Assembly: GCF_040049215.1 (NCBI RefSeq)
Contig: NZ_JBDZDN010000001.1
Coordinates: forward strand, 372,001 to 436,000
From: Mesorhizobium_K sp040049215
GTDB lineage: Bacteria; Pseudomonadota; Alphaproteobacteria; Rhizobiales; Rhizobiaceae
DNA length: 64,000 nucleotides
Direction: 5' to 3'
Shown here: positions 54,326 through 62,537 of the stretch, piece by piece
Layout: every line of letters starts with the position of its first letter
How positions within the stretch are numbered: position 1 is the stretch's first letter
Program-made: the position numbers and the translations under genes
The notes under the pieces: generated by a model
What the model was told of the DNA's origin: nothing
The model's database searches: none
Seen by the model: only the letters and a program-made list of their open reading frames with translations

Positions 54326-55468
54326 CTACATCTTGCAGTCCTTGGCGTAGGCGTCCTGGTGGTCGGTGAAGCTCGTGGCGATGATCTTGTTGGTCAGCAC
54401 GCCGTCGGCATCCTTGACCACTTCGCGGACGTAGAAATCCTGGATCGGGTGGTGGTTGGTGTTGAACTTGAACTTGCCGCGCACCGAGTCGAACTCGGCG
54501 GCTTCAAGTGCGGCGCGAAAGGCGTCGGCGTCCTTGACGTCCGCCTTGGCGGCGGCAGCCGCGATCAGGCTGCCCGTGTCGAAGGCCTGGGCGGCGTAGA
54601 TCGACGGCAGGCGGTTGTATTCCGCCTTGAACGCCGCCACGAATTCCTTGTTCCTGGGATTGTCGAGGTCGGGCGACCAGGAAGCCGTGTTCTTGGCGCC
54701 GAGAGCCGCGTCGCCGATGGCGCCGAGCACATCCTGGCTGAACGAGAAGCCGGGGCCCATGACGGGGATCTCGACGCCCGACTGCGCATACTGCTTCATG
54801 AAGGCGATGCCCATGCCGCCCGGCAGGAAGAAGAAGACGGAATCGGCGCCCGAGGCGCGGATCTGCGCGATCTCGGCGGCGTAGTCGGTCTGGCCGAGCT
54901 TGGTGTAGACCTCGCCGACCAGTTCGCCCTTGTAGAAACGCTTGAAGCCGTTCAGCGAATCCGTGCCGGCCGGGTAGTTCGGCGCGAGGATGAACATCTT
55001 CTTGATGCCCTCGGCTTGCGCGTAGTTGCCGGCCGCCTCGTGGAAATTGTCGTTCTGGTAGGCGACGTTGAAATAGTTCTTGTCGCACTTGGCGCCGGCG
55101 AGCGGCGACGGGCCGGCATTGGGCGACAGATAGAACTTGCCCTGGGCGACCGCGTTCGGCACGACCGCCATGGCGAGGTTCGACCAGATGATGCCGGTCA
55201 AAACGTCGACCTTGTCGCTCTGGATCATCTTGTCGGCGATCTGCACCGCGAGCTCGGGCTTCATCGCGTCGTCCTCGGTGACGACCTCGATATCGGTCGC
55301 GCCGGACAGCTTGATCGCCAGCATGAAGCCGTCGCGCGCGTCGACGCCGAGGCCGGCGCCGCCGCCCGACAGCGTCGTGATCATGCCGACCTTCACCGGC
55401 TCGGCCATGGCGGCGCCGGATACGCCGAGCGCCAGGGCCAGCACGCTCGCTGCAAAAGTGGTCTTCAT
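54326..55468 (-). CDS. livK: Periplasmic Liv-type substrate-binding protein
   Basis: Type I periplasmic binding protein of 380 residues. Signal peptide 1-22 (MKTTFAASVLALALGVSGAAMA) then EPVKVGMITTLSGGGAGLGVDARDG. This group often binds aromatic acids, amides or amino acids, so leucine specificity should not be assumed. Cysteines near GAKCDKNYF and the C-terminal KDCKM could form a disulphide. First gene of livKHMGF, 98 bp downstream of the DapA-like gene on the same strand, so it may belong to the same catabolic regulon. Confidence 0.92.
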   Translation of the reverse strand: MKTTFAASVLALALGVSGAAMAEPVKVGMITTLSGGGAGLGVDARDGFMLAIKLSGATDIEVVTEDDAMKPELAVQIADKMIQSDKVDVLTGIIWSNLAMAVVPNAVAQGKFYLSPNAGPSPLAGAKCDKNYFNVAYQNDNFHEAAGNYAQAEGIKKMFILAPNYPAGTDSLNGFKRFYKGELVGEVYTKLGQTDYAAEIAQIRASGADSVFFFLPGGMGIAFMKQYAQSGVEIPVMGPGFSFSQDVLGAIGDAALGAKNTASWSPDLDNPRNKEFVAAFKAEYNRLPSIYAAQAFDTGSLIAAAAAKADVKDADAFRAALEAAEFDSVRGKFKFNTNHHPIQDFYVREVVKDADGVLTNKIIATSFTDHQDAYAKDCKM

Positions 55469-55566
55469 TGCGATCTCCCATTCTTCTTGTTCGGCAGAAC
55501 CTGCAAAGTGCCCAAAAGACGGCCGCTTGAAAACCCCCTTGAGATTGCGCCCTTACGGACCTTGCG

Positions 55567-56490
55567 TCAGCGCCGGCAGGTTTCGGCCTGCAGGCTCAGG
55601 GCCGCCTCGATCAGCCGCTCCGCCGTCTTGCGCCGATCGGCGTCGAGCCAAGCTTCCGGATGCCGGCAGCGGTCGGTCGCGAAGATGCCCTCGCGCTGGC
55701 GCAGCAGCTTGTTCACCGCGATCGACTGGCCGAGGCTCTCGCTCATGAATGCGTGCAGCGGGCCGAGCTGCTCGAACAGCTCGACCGCGCGCGGTCGGTT
55801 GCCGTCACGATGCAGGCGATAGATATGCTGCAGAAGCGGCGCGAGGCCGGTCGGCATGAAGCCGTGAATGCCGGCATCGAATAACGCGATCATCCCGGTC
55901 ACCGGCCAGCCGGCGCAAAGATTGATCGGACGCGTCACGCCCGCGGCGATGCCGGCCGACTTGGCAAGGTTGTCGCTGGTTTCGACCTTGATGCTCGAAA
56001 ATGCGCGGACTTGCCGATGCGCCTCCAGGATCGCCTCGACGGGCAGGCCCGGCCCGGCAATGTCGAAATCCTGCAGCATGATCTTGTCGGCGCCGGCATC
56101 GGCGATGGCCGAAAGCGTGTCGATCAGTTCGGCGGCGCCTATGGCCGGAGACGGACGCCAGTTGATCGCGGTGGCGCCGGCGTCGAGTGCCGCCCTCGCC
56201 TCATCGGCGATCGCGCTACGGCCGCTGACCGAGAGCCCGACGATCAGGTCGAAACGGCCGCGCGTCGCTTCGGCGAAGCGCTGCACGAGCAGCAACCGCT
56301 CGGACGCGTCGAGATAGGCTGTTTCGGCCGCGACCCCGCGCAGCAGCGCGGCCTCGCAGCCGGCATCGGCGAGGTAGTCGGCAAAGCCCGCGATGGACTC
56401 GCAATCGAGCGATCCGTCTGCGGCGAAGGGCGTATTGGCGACGAGGATGATGCCCCGCCAGCCCTGCGCGTCCCTCATGCCGGCAGCCAT
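55567..56490 (-). CDS. Divergent DapA-superfamily (dihydrodipicolinate synthase-like) lyase
   Basis: A 307-residue TIM-barrel protein of the DHDPS/N-acetylneuraminate lyase superfamily. The Schiff-base Lys is kept (Lys168 in SSIKVETSDN). However, the usual GTTGE loop is GVAAE (52-56), so both active-site Thr are Ala, and the usual YNxP Tyr segment reads LQDFDIAG (139-146) with no Tyr. It is thus not a standard DapA and probably has another aldolase or dehydratase reaction, or none. ATG at 56490 lies 4 bp after the aroE-like stop; the longer open frame upstream is antisense to no domain and lies inside aroE. Part of the TRAP-linked operon. Confidence 0.8.
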   Translation of the reverse strand: MAAGMRDAQGWRGIILVANTPFAADGSLDCESIAGFADYLADAGCEAALLRGVAAETAYLDASERLLLVQRFAEATRGRFDLIVGLSVSGRSAIADEARAALDAGATAINWRPSPAIGAAELIDTLSAIADAGADKIMLQDFDIAGPGLPVEAILEAHRQVRAFSSIKVETSDNLAKSAGIAAGVTRPINLCAGWPVTGMIALFDAGIHGFMPTGLAPLLQHIYRLHRDGNRPRAVELFEQLGPLHAFMSESLGQSIAVNKLLRQREGIFATDRCRHPEAWLDADRRKTAERLIEAALSLQAETCRR

Positions 56491-56494
56491 GTCA

Positions 56495-57310
56495 TCACTC
56501 CGCCAGGGCCGCGCGCAGGGCCTGCTCGTCGACCACCCGTCCGGTGAACAGGCGAAACGCGTCCAGCCCCTGGTGAATGAAGAGCTCGTAGCCGCCGATG
56601 ACATCGAGCCCGGCCGCCGCTGCCGCCAGGCTGAACTCGGTCTGCCGCGGCGTATAGACCGCTTCGAAGGCCCAGCGCTGCGGACCGAGCAGTGAAACGT
56701 CGATCGGCGAGCCGGGATAGCCGACCATTCCGACCGGCGTGCAGTTGACGATGCCTTCGGCCGCACGGATTTCGGCATCCGCGGCATCGCGCACCTTCAC
56801 CGTTGCCGCGAGGCCGCCGAGAGCTTGCGCAAGCGCCTCCGCCCTGGCGATATCCGTGTCGACGATCGTCAGTTCCCCTGCCCCGAGCGCCGCCAGTCCG
56901 AAGGCGACGGCGCGCCCCGCCCCGCCCGCGCCGACGATCACCGCGCGTCCGGGGGTGGCCGAACCGAAAGCTGCGCGCCAGGCGGCGATGAAGCCGCTAT
57001 GGTCGGTGTTGTAGCCGCGAGCGCGGCCGCCCTCGAAAACGACGGTGTTGATGGCGCCCAGCCTGCGCACGAGCGGGTCGTCGATCTCGGCTCTCGCGAC
57101 CGCGATCTGCTTGTACGGGTAGGTGATGTTGAGGCCCCGCATGCCGGATGCCCGGCAGTCCTCGAAGACCCGGTCGAAATCCTTGCCGAGTTCGCCCGGA
57201 ATGAGAAGCTCGTAGCTCACATCCAGCCCGGCCAGGCGCCCGGCCTCGCGATGCAGTCGCGGCGCGCGCGACGGCTTGATGTTGTCGCCGATGAGGCCGA
57301 GCCCGATCAT
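56495..57310 (-). CDS. Shikimate/quinate dehydrogenase-like protein (AroE family)
   Basis: A 271-residue AroE-family dehydrogenase. Catalytic Lys is in GLNITYPYK, the Asp in GYNTDHSGF, and the NADP fold in VGAGGAGRAVAFGL. The substrate-binding segment reads IKPSRAPRLHREAG rather than the SLSP..HN of biosynthetic AroE, so the second Ser and the Asn are replaced; this pattern fits catabolic quinate/shikimate dehydrogenase relatives. It sits between a TRAP permease gene and a DapA-like gene, strengthening a catabolic role. Not expected to be the housekeeping AroE. Confidence 0.83.
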   Translation of the reverse strand: MIGLGLIGDNIKPSRAPRLHREAGRLAGLDVSYELLIPGELGKDFDRVFEDCRASGMRGLNITYPYKQIAVARAEIDDPLVRRLGAINTVVFEGGRARGYNTDHSGFIAAWRAAFGSATPGRAVIVGAGGAGRAVAFGLAALGAGELTIVDTDIARAEALAQALGGLAATVKVRDAADAEIRAAEGIVNCTPVGMVGYPGSPIDVSLLGPQRWAFEAVYTPRQTEFSLAAAAAGLDVIGGYELFIHQGLDAFRLFTGRVVDEQALRAALAE

Positions 57311-57320
57311 CGCGCAGCAC

Positions 57321-58616
57321 TCATCCCTGATATCCGAACTGGCGCGGCAGCCAGAGCGTCAGGTCCGGAAACAGGATCAGCAGGAGCAGCGTGGCTATCA
57401 GCGCCAGGAGATAGGGGACGATCTCCCGCACGATGGCGCTGACGGCAATGCCGGTCGCGCCGTTGATGACGAAGAGCAGCATGCCGTAGGGCGGCGTGAT
57501 CAGGCCGATCATGCAGTTGACCACCGCCACGACGCCGAAATGCACGAGATCGATTCCGAGCGCCCGGCATGCGGGAATGAACAATGGAATGATGACGAGG
57601 ATGATGGTCGTTGCATCGAGCAGGCAGCCGAGGAACAGGAACAGCAGGTTGGCGAAGAGCAGGAACGCCAGGGGCTTGAGATCGAGATAGTCGAGCATAC
57701 TGGCTATGGAGTTGGGCACGTTCTCGACGGCGACGATGTAGTTGAAGATCAGCGCGCTGCCGATGACGAGGCCGACCGAGGCCGAAGATTTGGCGCTTTC
57801 CGAGAACACGTTGGAGAGGGATCGCCAGGTGACGGAGCGGTAGAGGAAGGCGGCAAGCAGCAGCGCGTAGAGCGCCGCGACCGCGGCGGCTTCCGTCGGC
57901 GTCGTCGCGCCGCCATAGATGCCGGCCAGCAGGATCACCGGCATCAGCAGCGCCGGAAACGCCCCGAAGGTGATGCCGGGCAGCTTGCGCAGCGGCACGC
58001 TCTCTTCCGCCGGGATGTCGCGCTTGTGGGCAATCCAACTGGTCAGCACCATCATGACCAGCGTCATCAGCAGCCCGGGAACGACGCCGCCGAGAAATAG
58101 GTAGCCGATCGATGCGTCCGAGACGAGCGCATACATCACCATCGGGATCGAGGGCGGAATGATCGGGCCGATCGTTGCGGAAGCGGCCACGACCGCGCCC
58201 GCGAAACCCGGTGAATAGTGCCCGCTCCTGATCATCATGTTGATGGTGACCTTGCCGACGCCGGCCGCATCGGCGACGGCGGAGCCGGACATGCCGGAGA
58301 AGATCAGGCTGACCAGGATGTCGACCTGCGCCATGCCGCCGCGGAAGCGGCCGACGACCGCCTTGCAGAAATCGAGCAGCCGGTCGCTGATGGCCCCCTC
58401 GTTCATGATGTTGGCCGCGACGATGAACAGCGGCACCGCCAGGATGATGAAGCTGTCGTAGATGCCCTGGATCATCTGCTCGGCCGCCAGTCCGAGATCC
58501 TGCCCGGCGACGGCGAGATAGACGACCGCCGCAACGATCATCGAATGGGCGATCGGCGCGCCGATCGCCGCCAGGCCGAACAGGACAACCAGGCAGAGCG
58601 TGAAGGCGGGGCTCAT
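57321..58616 (-). CDS. TRAP transporter large permease (DctM type)
   Basis: Main membrane subunit of a TRAP carboxylate importer. 431 residues with about 12 hydrophobic segments; GAPIAHSMIVAAVVYLAV, GMSGSAVADAAGVGKVTINMM and GPIIPPSIPMVMYAL are DctM signatures, and GGATTPTEAAAVAALYALLL and PPYGMLLFVINGATG follow in order. ATG at 58616 overlaps the small permease stop (ATGA). It works with the small permease and binding protein encoded upstream, driven by a sodium or proton gradient. Confidence 0.93.
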   Translation of the reverse strand: MSPAFTLCLVVLFGLAAIGAPIAHSMIVAAVVYLAVAGQDLGLAAEQMIQGIYDSFIILAVPLFIVAANIMNEGAISDRLLDFCKAVVGRFRGGMAQVDILVSLIFSGMSGSAVADAAGVGKVTINMMIRSGHYSPGFAGAVVAASATIGPIIPPSIPMVMYALVSDASIGYLFLGGVVPGLLMTLVMMVLTSWIAHKRDIPAEESVPLRKLPGITFGAFPALLMPVILLAGIYGGATTPTEAAAVAALYALLLAAFLYRSVTWRSLSNVFSESAKSSASVGLVIGSALIFNYIVAVENVPNSIASMLDYLDLKPLAFLLFANLLFLFLGCLLDATTIILVIIPLFIPACRALGIDLVHFGVVAVVNCMIGLITPPYGMLLFVINGATGIAVSAIVREIVPYLLALIATLLLLILFPDLTLWLPRQFGYQG

Positions 58617-59137
58617 ATGGTCGGCACCCCGGTGTGCTCTTCCGAATGATCCGTCTGGCGCTCCTCGGGCAGACGGCCGCCGCGAAGCAGCCGCCACACT
58701 TCATACCCGCTGCGCACGATGACGGCGGCGGCGAAGATGGCGTACACCGAAAACACCACGTCCAGCCGGATGCCGATCGTCGGGCTCTTCTTGATCCGAT
58801 AGAAGGTTATGTAATCGAGCGAAGCGGGAAACGATGCGGCGAAGCCGGCAAAGAGAGCAGCCGCCGACGTGATCGCGAACCAGCGGCGCGTGCGGTGTCC
58901 GACCCATGTGTAGAGGACGTCGAAGCGCACCTGGTCGCGCTCCGTCAGCGAAAACGCCGATCCCCAGAGCACCAGCCAAAGCCAGGCCGTGACGCAGACC
59001 TCCTGCGTCCAGCTCAGCGGATCGTTCATCACGTAGCGCGTGAATATCTGCAGGATGAAGGCGGCAAACATGGCGGCGAGCAAAGCCGCCGACACATTGT
59101 CCGCCAGCGCCCGCAGCCAGGCGAGCGTTCTCCGCAT
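58613..59137 (-). CDS. TRAP transporter small permease (DctQ type)
   Basis: A 174-residue protein with four hydrophobic segments, as in DctQ. FTRYVMNDPLSWTQEVCVTAWLWLVLWGSAFSL is the family core. It bridges the large permease and the complex assembly. It lies 12 bp after the binding-protein gene and overlaps the large permease gene by 4 bp. Confidence 0.9.
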   Translation of the reverse strand: MRRTLAWLRALADNVSAALLAAMFAAFILQIFTRYVMNDPLSWTQEVCVTAWLWLVLWGSAFSLTERDQVRFDVLYTWVGHRTRRWFAITSAAALFAGFAASFPASLDYITFYRIKKSPTIGIRLDVVFSVYAIFAAAVIVRSGYEVWRLLRGGRLPEERQTDHSEEHTGVPTI

Positions 59138-59149
59138 CGTGCGCCGCTT

Positions 59150-60148
59150 CTACAGCGCGTTGATCTTGTCGACCATGCCCTCCGGCCAGGCCTTGGCCAG
59201 ATCGGATTCGAGATAGGCCTTCTGCACCTGGGTTCGGAAAGCCTCGACATCCGGCGTATAGACCTTCAGCCCCTTGTCCTTGAAGAACTGCTCGAGTTCG
59301 GCTTCAAGGGCGAGCTGCTTCTGGCGCCCCGCCTCCGCTGCGTCGTCGGCGGCCTTCTGCATGGTTGCCTGCTGTTCCGGCGTAAGGCCGTCCCAGACCT
59401 TCTTCGAGATGGCGAGATAGTTGAGGTCGACGAGGTGGCTGGTCAGTACGATCTGGTCGGTGACCTCGTAGAACTTGGAGTCGCGCGTCGAGGGCAGCGG
59501 ATTGTCCTGGCCGTCGACCGTGCCCGTCTGCAGCGCGGTATAAATCTCGGTAAACGCGATCGGCACCGGATTTGCGCCGAGCGCCTTGCCCAGGAACTGC
59601 CAGGATTCGGTATTCGGCATGCGCAGCTTGATGCCGGCCATGTCGGCAGGCGTCTTGATCTCCTTGTCGCCCTTCAGGTTGAGCTGCCTGCGGCCGAGAT
59701 ACATGACGGTCAACAGCTTCACGCCGAGCTCGTCCTCCACCTGCTTCTTCATCGGATCCATGAAGTCGGCCGCGAACACCTTCTTCTGGTGCTCGGCGTC
59801 ACGATGCAGGTAACCGGCGGCGAAAATCGACCACTCGGGATAGATGGTCGAAAGTTCCTGCGCCGAGGCGATCGACATTTCGAGATTGCCGCGGGAGATG
59901 GCCTCGAGTTCTGTGCCCTGCTTGAACAGCGTGGCGTTCCAGTGCGGCTCGAACTCGGCAAAACCGGCGATGGCCGGCCCGAATATCTCCGTCAGCGATA
60001 TGGCGCGCTGGTCGGTCGGCGTCGCCGGCGACGACAGCCGCAGCTTCACCTTGTCCTGAGCGTGCGCCATTCCCGCGCCGATCGCCAGCGCGCCGAAGCC
60101 GATGGCCGTCGTGCCGAGGAAAGCCCGGCGATTGATTCGATTGTTCAT
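59150..60148 (-). CDS. TRAP transporter periplasmic binding protein (DctP type)
   Basis: Solute receptor of 332 residues. The N-terminus carries a twin-arginine-type signal (NRRAFLGTT then a hydrophobic stretch to AHA), so it may be exported folded through Tat. GIKLRMPNTESWQFLGKALGANPVPIAFTEIYTALQTGTVDGQDNPL contains the conserved Arg that binds the ligand carboxylate and the DGQ motif. ATG at 60148 follows AGGGAGG. First gene of the operon dctP-dctQ-dctM-aroE-dapA, divergent from a second dapA-like gene and gntR. Ligand: some organic acid, identity unknown. Confidence 0.92.
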   Translation of the reverse strand: MNNRINRRAFLGTTAIGFGALAIGAGMAHAQDKVKLRLSSPATPTDQRAISLTEIFGPAIAGFAEFEPHWNATLFKQGTELEAISRGNLEMSIASAQELSTIYPEWSIFAAGYLHRDAEHQKKVFAADFMDPMKKQVEDELGVKLLTVMYLGRRQLNLKGDKEIKTPADMAGIKLRMPNTESWQFLGKALGANPVPIAFTEIYTALQTGTVDGQDNPLPSTRDSKFYEVTDQIVLTSHLVDLNYLAISKKVWDGLTPEQQATMQKAADDAAEAGRQKQLALEAELEQFFKDKGLKVYTPDVEAFRTQVQKAYLESDLAKAWPEGMVDKINAL

Positions 60149-60169
60149 GATGTTTCCTCCCTGAAACGT

Positions 60170-60194
60170 GTCTGCCCGGCTCCTCCCGGCAGAC
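60170..60194. promoter_or_regulatory. Hairpin in the leader of the TRAP operon
   Basis: GTCTGCC at 60170-60176 pairs with GGCAGAC at 60188-60194 across an 11-base loop, 21 bp upstream of dctP in the 185-bp divergent region. It may be a leader structure or an operator for the GntR regulator. The 8-bp palindrome AACATGTT at 60312-60319 is another candidate site, just before the second dapA-like gene. Confidence 0.4.
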
Positions 60195-60333
60195 GGAATT
60201 GATCGCACAAGGCGTCCGGACTTGAAAGCCTGCCGGCTCGCGTCACGTCGCGCCTTCCAAACCTGCCGCCTGTTCGCTTCAAGGCATCTTGACCAAACTG
60301 CGAAACTGAGCAACATGTTAGATATTGATCACT

Positions 60334-61248
60334 ATGAAGTTGGAAATGAAAAAGCAAGACATCTTTGGCCTCTCGGCCGCGCTGATCACCCCTTTTCGCG
60401 CCGACGGGGCAATTGACCTGCCGCGTCTGGTTCACCACGCGCGCTACGTCCTTGCCGAAGGCTGCGACAGCATCACGCTGTTTGGAACCACCGGCGAAGG
60501 CTTCTCGATCGGCATGCGGGAGCGGGCCGCGATGGCCGGCGCCGTCCTGGGAGCCGGGATCGATGCCGGGCAGTTCTACGCGGGCGTGACGGCGACGACC
60601 GTGGCGGATGCGGTCGAGCAGTCCCGGCTTGCACTCGACTTCGGCGCTCGCGGCCTGCTTCTGGCGCCGCCCTTCTACTTCAAGAACCCCGGCGAGGACG
60701 GCCTGTTTGCCTGGTTCTCCGAGGTGATCGAGGGCATCGGGGCCGACGCGCGCGGCGTCATCCTCTACCACATCCCGGGACAGACGGCCGTCCCCCTGTC
60801 GGTCGGCCTGGTCGGCAGGCTGAAGCGCGCCTTCCCCGGCGTGATCGCCGGCGTCAAGGATTCGTCGGGAGACAAGGCCACGGCGGCGGCCTTTCTCGCC
60901 ACTCGTGGCGAGTTGGCGATTCTCGTGGGCGACGAGCGGCAACTCGCCGAAGCGATGCGCAACGGCGCGCAAGGCTCGATCTGCGGCCTCGCAAACCTCG
61001 CGCCCAGACTTCTGGTCGACGCAATCCATGGCCGCAGGGACAATCCGCTGATCGTTCCGCTCGTCGACCTCATCGTGTCATATCCGGTGCTTCCGGCTGT
61101 CAAAGCGCTGGTCGCGCACATCCATGGCGACGACGGATATGCCCGCATGCGCGCGCCCCTCGTCGATCTGCCCGCCGCCGACCGCGCCGCGCTGATCAGC
61201 GCATACGAGGCGATCCTTGCGCCCGGGCGGGACAGGAAATCGGCATGA
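60334..61248 (+). CDS. DapA-superfamily lyase with intact active site
   Basis: A TIM-barrel aldolase/dehydratase of about 304 residues. Unlike the copy at 55567 it has all signature residues: GTTGE at 51-55, Tyr145 in LYHIPGQ and Schiff-base Lys175 in GVKDSSGD. Such proteins include DHDPS, sialic-acid lyase, KDG and KdgD-type aldolases, so the substrate is open. The start is uncertain: ATG at 60334 or 60346, or TTG at 60325; no clear ribosome-binding site. Its stop overlaps the GntR start by 4 bp (ATGA). Divergent from the TRAP operon, hence probably a step in using the imported acid. Confidence 0.87.
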   Translation: MKLEMKKQDIFGLSAALITPFRADGAIDLPRLVHHARYVLAEGCDSITLFGTTGEGFSIGMRERAAMAGAVLGAGIDAGQFYAGVTATTVADAVEQSRLALDFGARGLLLAPPFYFKNPGEDGLFAWFSEVIEGIGADARGVILYHIPGQTAVPLSVGLVGRLKRAFPGVIAGVKDSSGDKATAAAFLATRGELAILVGDERQLAEAMRNGAQGSICGLANLAPRLLVDAIHGRRDNPLIVPLVDLIVSYPVLPAVKALVAHIHGDDGYARMRAPLVDLPAADRAALISAYEAILAPGRDRKSA

Positions 61249-61916
61249 GCGAAGGACCGGCAGGAACCCCCGAGGCGCTGAAGCTGCGCGAGCAGGCCTA
61301 TGTCGGCTATACGCGCAGCCTGCTCGCCAACGAGATCAAGCCTGGACAATTCATCACCCAGCGCGAGCTGGTCGCCATCACCGGCCTGCCGCTCGGCGCC
61401 ATCCGCGAACTCGTGCCGCGCCTCGAGGCCGAAGGCCTGATCCGCACCGCGCCGCATCGCGGCATGCAGGTGCCGCAGGTCGACATCAATCTCGTCCGCA
61501 ACGCGTTCCAGTTCCGCCTCTTCCTGGAGGAGGCGGCGGTGCGCATCTTCGCGCGTTCCGCGCCGGCCGGCCTGGTCGCGACGATCCGGCAGCGCCACGA
61601 GGCCGTGCTTGCCCGCCACAATGCCGGCGAGGACGCCGGCCTGATGGAAGAGGCGGAGGCCACCGACCTCCTGCTGCACGAGGCGGTAATCGATCATCTG
61701 GGCAACGAGATCGTCTCGAATGCGTACCGGGTGAACTGGATCAAGATCAAGCTGATCCGCCTCGCCGAAACCCGCCTCTACGTCACGATGATCCCGCAGG
61801 TGATGGGCGAGCACATGAAGATCATCGAAGCTGTCGAGCGCCGCGACGAGGACGCGGCGGCACATGCGATGGCCGACCATATCGGCATCGCCCGCCAGCG
61901 CGCGGTGAATATCTGA
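61245..61916 (+). CDS. GntR-family regulator (FCD subfamily)
   Basis: A 223-residue regulator. The winged helix-turn-helix spans about 20-85 (ITQRELVAITGLPLGAIRELVPRLEAEGLIRTAPHRGMQVP) and an FCD-type effector domain follows (about 95-220), with His and Asp residues suitable for metal or carboxylate binding. Coupled to the DapA-like gene and next to the divergent TRAP operon, it probably represses both until the imported acid or a product is present. No other target is evident. Confidence 0.9.
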   Translation: MSEGPAGTPEALKLREQAYVGYTRSLLANEIKPGQFITQRELVAITGLPLGAIRELVPRLEAEGLIRTAPHRGMQVPQVDINLVRNAFQFRLFLEEAAVRIFARSAPAGLVATIRQRHEAVLARHNAGEDAGLMEEAEATDLLLHEAVIDHLGNEIVSNAYRVNWIKIKLIRLAETRLYVTMIPQVMGEHMKIIEAVERRDEDAAAHAMADHIGIARQRAVNI

Positions 61917-61998
61917 GAAGCGCCTACGCCGCCCTGGCTGAGCTCGCCGGCCGCGCACGATCGGCGTGCAGCTTCCCGGCAGGCAGTCATCGGCATCC

Positions 61999-62024
61999 GG
62001 AACCAATACGGGCCGCTTGCCGTT
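61999..62024 (+). promoter_or_regulatory. Candidate EcfG promoter before the ElaB/YqjD-like gene
   Basis: GGAAC at 61999-62003, 17 bases, CGTT at 62021-62024: an exact match to the EcfG consensus, placed 31 bp upstream of the ATG at 62056. Distance leaves room for a short leader. The downstream protein belongs to a type often induced in stationary phase or stress, which supports the call. Confidence 0.65.
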
Positions 62025-62055
62025 TCCCGAGCAATTCAAGCCGGAGAGCACCAAC

Positions 62056-62337
62056 ATGGCAGACAACACCACGCCCGCACGCGGCAGCGACGACCTGGCC
62101 GCCGAGGTCGCCAAGCTGAAGCGCGAAATCGCCAACCTCAAGGCTGCGCTCGCCGAGCGGGCCGACGACATCGCACAGGGTGCTGCCCGCGCCGCCGACG
62201 TGGTCGTGCAGCCGATCCGCAACCATCCGGGCACCGCCGGCATGCTTTTCGGCGGCCTGGTCGGATTGCTGGCGGGGCTGGCGATCGCGCAGGCGTTCGA
62301 GCAGCGGCCGAACCACTGGTACGACAGATACCGGTAG
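62056..62337 (+). CDS. ElaB/YqjD/DUF883-like small membrane-anchored protein
   Basis: A 93-residue protein. The first half is a charged coiled-coil helix (LAAEVAKLKREIANLKAALAERADDIAQ), then a linker with PIRNHPGTAG and one C-terminal transmembrane segment (about 62-82, GMLFGGLVGLLAGLAIAQAF), ending in a short basic tail. This is the layout of the ElaB/YqjD/YgaM family, C-tail-anchored proteins linked with ribosomes and stationary phase in enterobacteria. ATG at 62056 follows GGAGAG. A candidate EcfG promoter lies just upstream and a hairpin terminator follows. Confidence 0.8.
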   Translation: MADNTTPARGSDDLAAEVAKLKREIANLKAALAERADDIAQGAARAADVVVQPIRNHPGTAGMLFGGLVGLLAGLAIAQAFEQRPNHWYDRYR

Positions 62338-62386
62338 CTCTACCGGCAGCTTTGCATCTGCCCAACGCGGCGACTGACGCACGAAC

Positions 62387-62408
62387 GGGGAGACATCCGT
62401 GTCTCCCC
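62387..62408 (+). terminator. Rho-independent-like hairpin after the ElaB-like gene
   Basis: GGGGAGACA (62387-62395) and TGTCTCCCC (62400-62408) form a perfect 9-bp stem with a TCCG loop, 50 bp past the stop. The T-tract is displaced (ATTTTG begins about 6 bases later), so it is a moderate terminator. Confidence 0.6.
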
Positions 62409-62537
62409 GCGACCATTTTGTTGCAGCTATTTCAGTGTCTTGGTGAGAGGGGTCAGGACCCGCAGTGAACCATTCCCGAGCTTGGCACGACTGAAGAACC
62501 GTCGTCAGGAACGACAGCCAACTTCGGAGGTACTGCA

